A stretch of DNA of 46,416 nucleotides from Bacillus salacetis (GCF_003581585.1 NZ_QXIR01000039.1:1-46416), one strand, 5' to 3'. Positions 35,762 to 44,096 are shown, numbered from the stretch's first letter. Program-made: numbers and translations. Notes: generated by a model not told the origin, from the letters alone.

Positions 35762-36526
35762 ATGAGACATGCAGTGATTACTGCCGGTTCCAAGGGACTT
35801 GGTAAAAAAGTGACGGAGCATTTCCTTGAAAGGGGCTGTTCGGTCACCGTCAATTTCAAAAGTGACATTGCGCGGGTTGAACATTTAAAACAGGAATGGG
35901 CGCCTTATCTCCCGCAGCTCCAGTTTGTCCAGGGAGATATCACAAAGAAGGAAGACATCGTCAGGATTGTCACTCAGGCGATGGAACGGTTCGGCCGCAT
36001 CGATTATCTTATTAATAATGCCGGTCCCTATATTTTTGAGCGCAAGAAATTGATTGACTATGACGATTCCGAATGGGAAGAGATGATCAATGGAAACTTA
36101 ACCGCCGTTTTTCATTTTTTGAAATTGACGATTCCTATCATGAGAAACCAAAGGTACGGCAGAATCATCAATTATGGTTTTCAGGATGCTGAACATTCTC
36201 CTGGATGGCTGTACAGGTCTGCTTTCAGCGCGGCAAAGGTGGGACTGGTTTCTCTGACCAGGACCATCGCTTTGGAAGAGGCTGAACATGGAATCACAGC
36301 CAATATGATATGTCCCGGGGATATCAGAGGCGAGATGAAAGAGTCGTCGATAGATACTGCAAGAGGGATCAAGGATGACCGGACCCCGATTGGAAGATCG
36401 GGTACAGGTGAAGACATATCCCGAATTATCGGTTTTTTGTGTGATGATAATTCAGATCTCATTACCGGGAGCATCATCTCTGCTACGGGAGGCATCAACG
36501 TGGTGAGCCGCAATGTGCTTCAATGA
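35762..36526 (+). CDS. SDR-family oxidoreductase with altered catalytic motif
   Basis: Rossmann-fold short-chain dehydrogenase/reductase, 254 residues. The cofactor motif is TAGSKGLGK near the N-terminus (Ala in place of the usual Gly), with the structural NNAG present. The active-site Tyr-x-x-x-Lys reads FSAAK, so the catalytic tyrosine is Phe; a Tyr lies 4 residues earlier, and the catalytic Ser position reads in INYGF. Activity may be altered or absent. Partnership with folE suggests a pterin-related role, e.g. like pteridine reductases, but this is inferred. ATG 35762 has AGGTGA upstream; a TTG at 35747 is the alternative. Confidence 0.75.
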   Translation: MRHAVITAGSKGLGKKVTEHFLERGCSVTVNFKSDIARVEHLKQEWAPYLPQLQFVQGDITKKEDIVRIVTQAMERFGRIDYLINNAGPYIFERKKLIDYDDSEWEEMINGNLTAVFHFLKLTIPIMRNQRYGRIINYGFQDAEHSPGWLYRSAFSAAKVGLVSLTRTIALEEAEHGITANMICPGDIRGEMKESSIDTARGIKDDRTPIGRSGTGEDISRIIGFLCDDNSDLITGSIISATGGINVVSRNVLQ

Positions 36527-36529
36527 AAA

Positions 36530-36574
36530 AAAGAAATCCTGCATCCAAACCATGGGATGCGGGATTTCTTTTTA
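36530..36574 (+). terminator. Terminator of the folE-SDR operon
   Basis: AAGAAATCCTGCATCC pairs with GGGATGCGGGATTTCTT around a 7-nt loop, then TTTTT; 4 bp after the stop. Confidence 0.9.
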
Positions 36575-36596
36575 TTCAGAGAGGATTCATTTGGCA

Positions 36597-36761
36597 AAAG
36601 CTGTTTTCTCATATATTGCTGCTTTCGGATTCAAAGGGTTTATTCTCGAAAAAGAACGAGCAGCTCTTTTCTTTCCTGCTTACCGGGGTTTTTACGACGA
36701 TTTACCAGGATGATTTTTTGAAACTCATATTGAATAGCAACAAGGTTACGAAAAGAGCTTT
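36597..36761 (+). repeat. Interspersed repeat, copy E (165 bp, lacks first internal hairpin)
   Basis: Terminal pairing AAAGCTGTTTTC with GAAAAGAGCTTT: the outer bases differ from copies A-D (AGCT instead of GGCT/AGCC) but change together, keeping the pairing. The GGAAAATCC...GGATTTTCC hairpin of the other copies is deleted cleanly (about 26-30 bp missing after GCTTTCGGA). GAACGAGCAGCTCTTTTC and GATTTACCAGGA remain. Lies between convergent genes. Confidence 0.9.
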
Positions 36762-36779
36762 GTGAAAAAATCATTATAA

Positions 36780-37670
36780 TCAATACTGTCTCTTCAAGAA
36801 TGGCTTTGGTGCGTCCAGGTTCTGCAGAGTGGATTTATTTTTTCCATCGCTTAGAATCAGGGAAGAGCACTCACCAGGAAATTCATAAGGGATGAACTGC
36901 CGGTAACGATCAGGAAAAAGATTGGCGTTTCTATAGCTCCTGGATACCATATCCCGGGAAATACCAGGTTGTTTTTGTATCATGTTTATGACGGCTCTGC
37001 CGACTGTTCTCCCCAATTTCAAGCCTTCGTTATTATCGGAAGGGAAATGGACTCCTCCATATAGCCGGCTTAAAGCATCATCCTCAGCAATCTTCCTCAG
37101 CTTGTGTGACTCTTTAGGAAAGAAATAACTCAAAACGACCTCTGTGCATCCCGATAAGACTGCGTGTCCGGAAGGGTAGGTAGGAAACCGCGGCGTACAG
37201 ATGAAAGTCTCCAGTGTCTGATCATATTGATTGGGTCTGGCAACATCCCATTCATATTTCAGTCTCCAAGTAACGACCATTGCGTCACTGGCAGCTCCAT
37301 GGACAACAGCCAATATGAATGCTGCAGCAGTTGGAGAGACATTATAGGAGTCGATCAGCCGGTCTATTACCGGTGTCCACTGTTTGGTGGGTACACCTGT
37401 ACCATAATAGACAGCTATCTTCTTTTGTTCCGGGCTCAATGAATTCAAAGTTTCCTTAACCGTTTTTAGTTCTCTCTCAAAATCAATGTCGTAAGGGGAC
37501 TTAATGGCAAGTTTTAGCCTTTTGCCGCCTGGAGTGACAATTTCACCATCTGGCCTGCGCTTTAAATATACGAGGGGCCAGGATCCGGCATCAGGTGTCA
37601 CCGGGTCATCCGGGGGTCTCGCCTCCCCTGCATAAGGGACTTCCGACCATAGCAGATAGGGTTTTTGCAA
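36780..37670 (-). CDS. Vanadium-haloperoxidase/PAP2-like protein
   Basis: Protein of 296 residues with the complete active-site pattern of vanadium-dependent haloperoxidases and PAP2 phosphatases: KxxxxxxRP (in LKYEWDVARPN), PSGH (in TYPSGHAVL) and SRxxxxxH (in SRLYGGVHF). No signal peptide or membrane helix is visible, which separates it from membrane lipid phosphatases. The enzymatic reaction (acid phosphatase or haloperoxidase) cannot be told from the motifs. TTG 37670 has AAAGGAGG 8 nt upstream; a GTG at 37679 sits too close to that site. Confidence 0.82.
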   Translation of the reverse strand: MQKPYLLWSEVPYAGEARPPDDPVTPDAGSWPLVYLKRRPDGEIVTPGGKRLKLAIKSPYDIDFERELKTVKETLNSLSPEQKKIAVYYGTGVPTKQWTPVIDRLIDSYNVSPTAAAFILAVVHGAASDAMVVTWRLKYEWDVARPNQYDQTLETFICTPRFPTYPSGHAVLSGCTEVVLSYFFPKESHKLRKIAEDDALSRLYGGVHFPSDNNEGLKLGRTVGRAVINMIQKQPGISRDMVSRSYRNANLFPDRYRQFIPYEFPGECSSLILSDGKNKSTLQNLDAPKPFLKRQY

Positions 37671-37748
37671 CCTCAACACCTCCTTTATACATGCTATGAA
37701 GGGAGACCTTAGGTGGAATAGGTTAAAGCCAAGGAATGGGGAGCATTA

Positions 37749-37778
37749 CAAAAAAAACTGCCCCCGGATTGGGAGCAG
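37749..37778 (-). terminator. Terminator of the M20 peptidase gene
   Basis: On the minus strand CTGC.CCC/GGG.GCAG stem followed by eight T residues, about 12 bp after the stop. Confidence 0.8.
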
Positions 37779-37789
37779 GTATTCAGTGA

Positions 37790-39250
37790 TTATCGGTTAC
37801 TTTCCTTTATGATTTCTATATAAAATTTAATCGCATTTAAGTAGTTGTCGATGCTGATGTGCTCATTCGTACCGTGCATCCTGTTCAGATCCTCAGAGGT
37901 GATTTGGACAGGCAGGAAACGGTATGTGTTATCTGAAACACTGTCATAGTGTTTGGCATCCGAGCCGGCAAACATGAGGTAAGGGGCGATGACGGCATCG
38001 TTATACACATTCTTCGCAGCCTGCTGGACCTTTTGGAAGGGCTCCCCTTCAACAGAAGATACCTTTGTTGCCTCACTACCTTCAACTTCGACCTTTATGC
38101 TGTCATCCTCAATCGTTTCTTCAATGAAAGTCTTTACATCTTGTAATGAATCCCCGGGCATCAGGCGCAGGTTGATGACAGCAGATGCCTTTTCGGGCAG
38201 GGCATTATATTGTTCGCCTGCCTGGAAAATTGTCGGTGCAATCGTCGTTCTGATCAGGGCTGCAGAGGCAGGCTCCTGCAGCAGGACCCTTTCGATGACG
38301 GGTTCAAAGATCCATTTATTCGAGAAAATATATCTCATTCCGAAGCTCATTTCAGGTGCGACATACTCAAATAGATCTTCGCCGGGACCTTTAAGGTCTG
38401 CAGGGAATTGGGTATCCTCCAACTTGGTAATGGCGCGGGCAATCCTTCCGATATTTGTTTGGCTTTTTGGCTGTGAGGAATGGCCGCCGCTGCCTTCAAT
38501 TGATAATTCGGCCGTTGCAGATCCTTTCTCCGAGATACCGACAACGCCTACGGGGGACTGTACTCCGGGTACCATATCCTCGACTATCGCGCCGCCTTCG
38601 TCCAAGACGTACTCAAATTGGATTCCTCTATCTTTCAAGGTGTCTGCCATCGCTTTCGCTCCTAGATCACCCCCGATTTCCTCGTCGAACCCGAACATGA
38701 AATACATGTCCCTTTCTGGCTCATACCCTTCTTTTAAAAGGTATTCCAGGGCTTGTAAGATCCCGATCACCCCAATTTTGTCATCAAGAGTGCCGCGCCC
38801 CCAGATCTTATCGTCAATGACAGTACCGCTGAAGGGTTCCTGTTCCCAGTTCCCCTCTGTTCCATCAAGGACAGGTACAACATCATAATGGCTGGTCAGG
38901 CCGATGGGCTGTTTGCCATTATCCTTCCCTTTCCATTGATACATGAGGCCATAATCATTGATTTTCTCTAACTGAAGTTCTTCATGGACAGAAGGATAGG
39001 CGCGTTCCAAAAAATCGACGAAACGATCAAATTCACTAAACTCCATCTTAGCCCTGTCCTGGTATGAAATCGTCTTATATGTAACAGCTTCTGAAAGGTG
39101 CTCTACAGCTTCATTCTTATTAACCGTCGCTTCGGTTATTTGTCCATCAGGCTGCTTTGAAGCAATGGTCAATGTCTTGTAAACGGTTACAATAAGAAAT
39201 ACAGTTAAAAAAGAAATAAATATCAAGGTAAACAGTTTCCACTTTTTCAC
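37790..39250 (-). CDS. Membrane-anchored M20 peptidase (PM20D1/CPS-like)
   Basis: Zinc-dependent exopeptidase or acylase of 486 residues. One N-terminal helix (about 7-27) anchors it with the catalytic part outside. Metal-binding and catalytic segments: SHYDVVPV, GRGTLDDKIG, DEEIGGD, and the dimerisation-lid GSGGHSSQP. Late AGSDAKHYDS supplies the last His ligand. The PM20D1/carboxypeptidase S subgroup handles N-acyl amino acids or dipeptides with small residues; the true substrate here is unknown. Near the peptide transporter gene, so peptide scavenging is plausible. ATG 39250 follows AGGGAGGGAT. Confidence 0.87.
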   Translation of the reverse strand: MKKWKLFTLIFISFLTVFLIVTVYKTLTIASKQPDGQITEATVNKNEAVEHLSEAVTYKTISYQDRAKMEFSEFDRFVDFLERAYPSVHEELQLEKINDYGLMYQWKGKDNGKQPIGLTSHYDVVPVLDGTEGNWEQEPFSGTVIDDKIWGRGTLDDKIGVIGILQALEYLLKEGYEPERDMYFMFGFDEEIGGDLGAKAMADTLKDRGIQFEYVLDEGGAIVEDMVPGVQSPVGVVGISEKGSATAELSIEGSGGHSSQPKSQTNIGRIARAITKLEDTQFPADLKGPGEDLFEYVAPEMSFGMRYIFSNKWIFEPVIERVLLQEPASAALIRTTIAPTIFQAGEQYNALPEKASAVINLRLMPGDSLQDVKTFIEETIEDDSIKVEVEGSEATKVSSVEGEPFQKVQQAAKNVYNDAVIAPYLMFAGSDAKHYDSVSDNTYRFLPVQITSEDLNRMHGTNEHISIDNYLNAIKFYIEIIKESNR

Positions 39251-39429
39251 ACTTATCCCTCCCTTTAGACAAGTATAATCGAAAAATATGGTTTTAGAAT
39301 AGTCTGGATTTTAAAGTGGTATTACTATGCAGGAACCCAGGAATTTTGGCATATCGCGGATTTTCCCCGTTGCTATCAGAGAAAATTCTATAAAATTTAT
39401 AGCAGGAATATTGAAGAAAAGAGTAAAGA

Positions 39430-39464
39430 AAAAGAACCGCGGGCCAATGGCCGGCGGTTCTTGA
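39430..39464 (-). terminator. Terminator of the peptide transporter gene
   Basis: AAGAACCGC.GGCC/GGCC.GCGGTTCTT stem; on the minus strand followed by TTTTC, 10 bp after the stop. The 39251-39429 gap is otherwise without a gene. Confidence 0.85.
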
Positions 39465-39473
39465 TTCTGTATA

Positions 39474-40964
39474 CTAATTTATCCCTCTCATGAACTTCTG
39501 GATGATCGGAGAGATGACAAACAGGATGATACTTAATAGTATGGCTGCTCCACCAATAGAACCGAAATACATGGTTTCATTGGCAGGTGTATAGAATTTA
39601 ACCAACTGTGCGTTCAAAGCTTGGGCTGCGGCACTGGCCAGGAACCAGACACTCATTGTCTGGGCTGAGAAAGCCACAGGAGCCAATTTGGTTGTTGCTG
39701 ATAATCCTACAGGTGAAATCAATAACTCCCCAAGGACAACGATGAAATAGCTGAGTACAAGCCATAATGGGCTCACCAATGAATCTCCACTGATGTAGCC
39801 AGGGATCAGGATGACAAGGAAGGATATCCCTGCAAACAATAATCCAAGGGAGAATTTCTTAGGAATGCTTGGCTGGCGGTCTCCAAGTTTTACCCACATT
39901 GAAGCAAACACAGGAGCCAGCATGATGATGAACAATGGATTCAGTGATTGGAACCAGCCTGGTGAGATACTGATGCCGGCAAAATCCAAATCTGTCCGTT
40001 TATCAGCATAGTTTGCCAGAATTGTGGATCCCTGCTCTTGGATTGCCCAGAACATAACTGCTGCAATGAATAGCGGAATATAGGCAACGACTCTGGAACG
40101 CTCAACTTCATTCGTTTTCGGACTGAAGTACATCACAAGGAAATAAATTGTAGGGATCAAGATACCCAAAATACCGATTAGATTGATGAATGTATCTACG
40201 GTGAACAGGCCGTTAGGAATCAGGACAGCCAGCAGACCGCCGATGATAACAATCGCTGCACCGAAGATGATAGAATACTTTTTCTTTTCAGAAGCTGTCA
40301 GCGGATTGCCGACATACGTTCCTGCAAGTCCAAGATTTTTCTTTTTCGTAGCCATAAAGACAATCAAACCTACAAACATACCTACCGCTGCAATCGCGAA
40401 GCCCCAATGGAATCCATAGGCATCTGAAACAGATGAAGTAAGTAGTGGAGAGATGAACGCCCCAAGGTTGATACCCATATAGAAAATACTGAAGCCCGCA
40501 TCCCGGCGGCTGTCATTCTCAGCATACATTTCACCGACTACGCTGGATACGTTCGGTTTTAACAATCCGGTACCAAGGACAATGAACACCATCGATACGA
40601 AGAACATGGAAAGGCTTCCAGGGATTGATAAAGCAATATGACCGAACATAATCAGAATCCCGCCATAGAAGATCGCTTTGGAGGTTCCGAAAACCCGGTC
40701 GGCGAGCCAGCCTCCAATGACACCTGACATATAGACAAGTGCACCATAGATGGACATGATGGAAAGGGCAAGATTGTCATCAAGACCTAGTCCACCCTTG
40801 GAAACTTCATAATACATATAGAACACAAGTATGGCTCTCATGCCATAGTAGGAGAATCTCTCCCAGAACTCAGTGAAGAACAACGTGAAAAGACCTTTAG
40901 GATGGCCGAAGAAACCCTTTTGAGGGACGCTTTCAACAATTCTTTGTTTGTCTAGTTTTGACAT
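39474..40964 (-). CDS. dtpT: Proton-dependent di-/tripeptide transporter (POT family)
   Basis: Uptake of di- and tripeptides with protons, 496 residues and about fourteen helices. The POT signature ExxERFxYYG is present (TEFWERFSYYGM, about residues 31-42), with GTGLLKPNVSSVVGEMY and a large insertion after helix 6 typical of bacterial POTs. ATG 40964 follows AGGAGG; the frame upstream (to 41021) has no site. Single-gene unit. Confidence 0.93.
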   Translation of the reverse strand: MSKLDKQRIVESVPQKGFFGHPKGLFTLFFTEFWERFSYYGMRAILVFYMYYEVSKGGLGLDDNLALSIMSIYGALVYMSGVIGGWLADRVFGTSKAIFYGGILIMFGHIALSIPGSLSMFFVSMVFIVLGTGLLKPNVSSVVGEMYAENDSRRDAGFSIFYMGINLGAFISPLLTSSVSDAYGFHWGFAIAAVGMFVGLIVFMATKKKNLGLAGTYVGNPLTASEKKKYSIIFGAAIVIIGGLLAVLIPNGLFTVDTFINLIGILGILIPTIYFLVMYFSPKTNEVERSRVVAYIPLFIAAVMFWAIQEQGSTILANYADKRTDLDFAGISISPGWFQSLNPLFIIMLAPVFASMWVKLGDRQPSIPKKFSLGLLFAGISFLVILIPGYISGDSLVSPLWLVLSYFIVVLGELLISPVGLSATTKLAPVAFSAQTMSVWFLASAAAQALNAQLVKFYTPANETMYFGSIGGAAILLSIILFVISPIIQKFMRGIN

Positions 40965-41199
40965 ATGTCTACCTCCTATAAAATACTTTACTATAATAAT
41001 TATTATTTTCCGTGTTGTCAAAAAACTTATTGGTGTTTTTTTAAGTAAAAGTATTATGAATTATAAGAAAATATAGGAAAAAAGTAGTTTGATTTAGAGG
41101 GAGTGTAGTGGTATTAATGTTATTTCGAAATAACAATTAGGTAGAAAGGCCTCAAAAATGGACATTGCTTCCTGTGTTAAATAGGAAATATAAAGAATA

Positions 41200-41242
41200 A
41201 AAAAATACTCCTTGGCATTGGGAAACCAAGGAGTATTTTTTT
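41200..41242 (-). terminator. Terminator of the permease-lipoprotein operon
   Basis: AAAAATACTCCTTGG/CCAAGGAGTATTTTT, a 15-bp perfect stem with flanking A/T runs on both sides. It begins at the lipoprotein stop codon. Confidence 0.92.
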
Positions 41243-41852
41243 AATGGGAGGGACGTGCATCCTCAATATTTGGAAACATATCGAACTTTCCTCTGTACCA
41301 GCCTCCATCAGATAAAGAGAAAACCGGGGCATATTTGGCAATGCCTGTAACCGTGGTGCCGTCGGCTTCATATTGATACAAACCGTCGCTTTCACCAATC
41401 AGCTCGCCCATTTTTCCGAATTTCTGTTGAATTTCTTCTGGTTGAATTTCAGGAGCGAACCGGATTGCAGCCTGATAGCGCTTTTCCGTGTCAGGACGGT
41501 CCATTACGATCAGAAAGCTGCCATCCTCGTTCATTTCCGCCTCTTTTTCCAGAGCTGTTTCATCTACAGGCTGAACCTCGCCATTCAAAACTTCTGTCTG
41601 TTCTACTCCATCAGGGTATTCCTTTAATTCCGCTACAAGAACAGCACCCTGTGGAAGGTTAGCATTCCCCCTGAAGATCAGCCTGGTCTGGTCGGATTGA
41701 AGAGTGGCCTCAATCTTGATTTCTTCTTTCCCTTTTGACATGACAGTTTCTGTTTTTTCGTCCAATGTCTTATCAACCCAAATCACCCTGCAGCCTGCAA
41801 GCAAATTTATAACTAGCAACAGGACTATTGCATACATACCTTTCCTCAGCAT
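41241..41852 (-). CDS. Lipoprotein of unknown function
   Basis: 203-residue protein with a signal peptide and lipobox LLAGC (Cys21). The mature part is acidic with a predicted beta-rich character (EEIKIEATLQSDQTRLIFRGNANLPQGAVLVAEL...), reminiscent of FxLYD-type or immunoglobulin-like carriers, but no family was recognised with confidence. Start overlaps the end of the upstream permease gene by 7 bp, so it is co-translated with the permease pair and may act with it. Confidence 0.78.
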   Translation of the reverse strand: MLRKGMYAIVLLLVINLLAGCRVIWVDKTLDEKTETVMSKGKEEIKIEATLQSDQTRLIFRGNANLPQGAVLVAELKEYPDGVEQTEVLNGEVQPVDETALEKEAEMNEDGSFLIVMDRPDTEKRYQAAIRFAPEIQPEEIQQKFGKMGELIGESDGLYQYEADGTTVTGIAKYAPVFSLSDGGWYRGKFDMFPNIEDARPSH

Positions 41853-42886
41853 GCTTTTTCCCCTTTATGGCTGGCGAAGGTGAAATCATCCTTTTGCGGC
41901 TGATGAGCGGATTGGCGTTCTGCTTCTTTTCTTTTCTTGCCGAAGAATTTCAGGCCGACCTGATTTCCTTCAACTAAAACAGACCGTAAGACAGCACTGA
42001 TTTCATTTACACAGTAAATGGCGACAGCAAAAAAGAGGAGAGGTCCCAATACGATATAAGGACGGATGAATACTTGCTTAATATTGATCGCAATGGTTGC
42101 GGCCCACTCATTTATAGCTGAAAAATATTCAGGGATGACTTCCATGATCCCAAAATTGGCTGTCATGAGTCCTCCAAGACAGATATGCAGAATTCCCAGC
42201 TGAATCAGAAGCAGGAGCGTTTGGGATAATTGCTCTGAAAACAATACGATCGAGTGCCTTCCAAAGTGAGGCACTAAGTGCTTCCTGATTAAATGAAAAC
42301 GGCTGGCGCCCATCTGCCTTGATACATCAACGAACTCCTGTTTCATGAAGTCATTCATCCCCTGTCCAACGTACATTCCCAGGGAGGGGATGACAATGAG
42401 TGCAATGACGGCCACTTCAATCAGCATGAACCGAAAACTTGTCAAAGCACCGGCTTCATATGCAACTTGAAGGGGCTGAAGAAGGATGTATCCAACGATA
42501 GCCAGCGGGATAAAGTTGAAAGTATCCCAAAAACCCTTAACACCGGAACGGAGCCACCTTGGCATGAATGCGTAAAGAAGTCCGGTGAAGAATCCGCCTA
42601 TCATACGCAGGAGAGCAATGGCCAGTGCAGCCAGCAGTGTATACTTGGCACCATCAATCAGCAGCAGGAAAATGTTCCTGCCGAGCTTATCGCTTCCCAT
42701 CGGCGGCATTTCAGACGGCGAATACGGCGCAGCCGCAAGAACTTTATGGGTATCGGGATCTGTTATGTAAGGCGGTCCAGCTTCCTGAAGGTCGGGATAA
42801 AGGACTGGAACAAGGAAGCTTCCCACAATCATAGCGGCGAGAACCCCAAATGGAATCCAAAATCGTAATGATTTAAATATACTCAT
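41846..42886 (-). CDS. ABC transporter permease, DppC/OppC-like
   Basis: 346-residue membrane permease with six helices. The EAA cytoplasmic loop is recognisable (RQMGASRFHLIRKHLVPHF, with G at the conserved position), typical of oligopeptide/nickel transporters. An N-terminal periplasmic-type loop includes GSDKLGRNIFLLLIDGAKYTLLAALA. It starts overlapping (ATGA) the end of the other permease gene. No ATPase or solute-binding protein is nearby. Confidence 0.85.
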   Translation of the reverse strand: MSIFKSLRFWIPFGVLAAMIVGSFLVPVLYPDLQEAGPPYITDPDTHKVLAAAPYSPSEMPPMGSDKLGRNIFLLLIDGAKYTLLAALAIALLRMIGGFFTGLLYAFMPRWLRSGVKGFWDTFNFIPLAIVGYILLQPLQVAYEAGALTSFRFMLIEVAVIALIVIPSLGMYVGQGMNDFMKQEFVDVSRQMGASRFHLIRKHLVPHFGRHSIVLFSEQLSQTLLLLIQLGILHICLGGLMTANFGIMEVIPEYFSAINEWAATIAINIKQVFIRPYIVLGPLLFFAVAIYCVNEISAVLRSVLVEGNQVGLKFFGKKRKEAERQSAHQPQKDDFTFASHKGEKAC

Positions 42887-43764
42887 ACCTCAAGTTCCCC
42901 TCCAATCGTTTTCATTAAAAGAATCCGGCCCACACTGAAAATGATGAAAAAAGGAATATATATCATGAGCATTCCAATGAAGAAGGCGCTTGGCTTTACT
43001 GTAGCCGTCGACAGCATGACATACATGAACCCATTGATGTTAAACAGGATCTCGATGATAAGGAGGTTCGATAACATCAGAAGGAAAATCGGCTTGATAT
43101 GATAATAGAATTGAATCCATACATTGCGGAATAAATGGACCCACAAAGTATAAGCCTTCGAAAAGCCTTTGGAAAAAGAGTATTCAACGTACGGCCTGTC
43201 TTCCTCTTCTCTAATCTGGAATAGGAAGTGCTTTGTAAGAAAAGCAATCGGCAGGACGGCCAGACAGACGATCGGCAAAACATAGATCTTATCTTCGCCG
43301 AGTTTATAAATATCAAACAATAGGAGATCCGTCTGTTTGAAAAGCCAGATGATGAACAGCTGCAGCAGCACGACAATCAGCACATCCGGGAGGGAATCAA
43401 ACAGATCCAGAATCCGGAAACATACCCGCTTTGCCCATCGCGGCAGAAACATAATGAGATAGCTTGTGAAAGCAGATACCACAACAGCAATGGAAAATGC
43501 TGATGCCAAAAGAAGAAAGGAATAGCCAAATAACTTCAAAAGCATAGGGAAGATCGGATAATTCTTTCCTTCCTCACCCACTGTGATGAATATGGAGCCG
43601 GGGTGTATTAGATCATGGAAAATCTGTTTCAAAGTATGGATATATTTCGCAAGATGTATCACAAGTTCATGATCATAAAAAAGCAAAGAACCGGCGGCGC
43701 TGAATAAAAATAAACCTGTACAAGTCAGAAGAAATTGAATGGGCAGCCACATGATTTGCTTCAT
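42883..43764 (-). CDS. ABC transporter permease, DppB/OppB-like
   Basis: 293-residue membrane permease, first gene of this unit. The EAA-like loop is degenerate (YVEYSFSKGFSKAYTLWVHLFRNV): the Gly is kept but the surrounding residues are unlike typical OppB proteins. ATG 43764 follows AGGAGGG; an upstream in-frame ATG at 43830 lacks a site. Paired with the DppC-like gene and a lipoprotein; partner ATPase must come from elsewhere or the pair has another role. Confidence 0.8.
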   Translation of the reverse strand: MKQIMWLPIQFLLTCTGLFLFSAAGSLLFYDHELVIHLAKYIHTLKQIFHDLIHPGSIFITVGEEGKNYPIFPMLLKLFGYSFLLLASAFSIAVVVSAFTSYLIMFLPRWAKRVCFRILDLFDSLPDVLIVVLLQLFIIWLFKQTDLLLFDIYKLGEDKIYVLPIVCLAVLPIAFLTKHFLFQIREEEDRPYVEYSFSKGFSKAYTLWVHLFRNVWIQFYYHIKPIFLLMLSNLLIIEILFNINGFMYVMLSTATVKPSAFFIGMLMIYIPFFIIFSVGRILLMKTIGGELEV

Positions 43765-43963
43765 GAGATTCCCTCCTAAATGTGAATTTAATAAAGCATA
43801 TCGAACACTTTTGTTGCGATTATATTTCAAATTTTTCAGATTATTTAACTACATAACTATACCATTTACAAATTATGCCTTCAAGAATGTTTTTGAAAAG
43901 GAGTCCAAATATTAGGAGAATACTAGTTTAGGAATAAGATATAATGAGAGAATGTAGTGGTGC

Positions 43964-44059
43964 GATTCGGACAATCATGGTTTGTTTTTGGGAACTCAGT
44001 CCGAATGTCGATGTGATTCGGACAAACATGGCCTCATTTTCAAAATTTCTGTCCGAATC
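43964..44059. repeat. Two tandem ATTCGGAC/GTCCGAAT hairpins
   Basis: Unit 1: GATTCGGAC at 43964-43972 with GTCCGAAT at 43999-44006. Unit 2: GATTCGGAC at 44015-44023 with GTCCGAATC at 44051-44059. Repeat period 51 bp; the loops share (A/T)CATGG after the first arm and are otherwise diverged. It ends 37 bp before the AAC(3)-like gene. The rest of the 43765-44096 gap is AT-rich and shows no gene. Confidence 0.85.
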
Positions 44060-44096
44060 CATAAAGGATTACTAGATATAATGGAAGGGGATAACA

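Noticed and set aside
37989..38888. 299-residue frame antisense to the M20 peptidase
   Set aside because: Mirror of the codon pattern of the real gene; composition (Ser/Pro-rich) is that of an antisense frame and no ribosome site fits.
39340..39420. Possible further copies of the interspersed repeat (also 20459-20520)
   Set aside because: Only short motifs (GGATTTTCC, GATTTACC) match; terminal repeats are missing.
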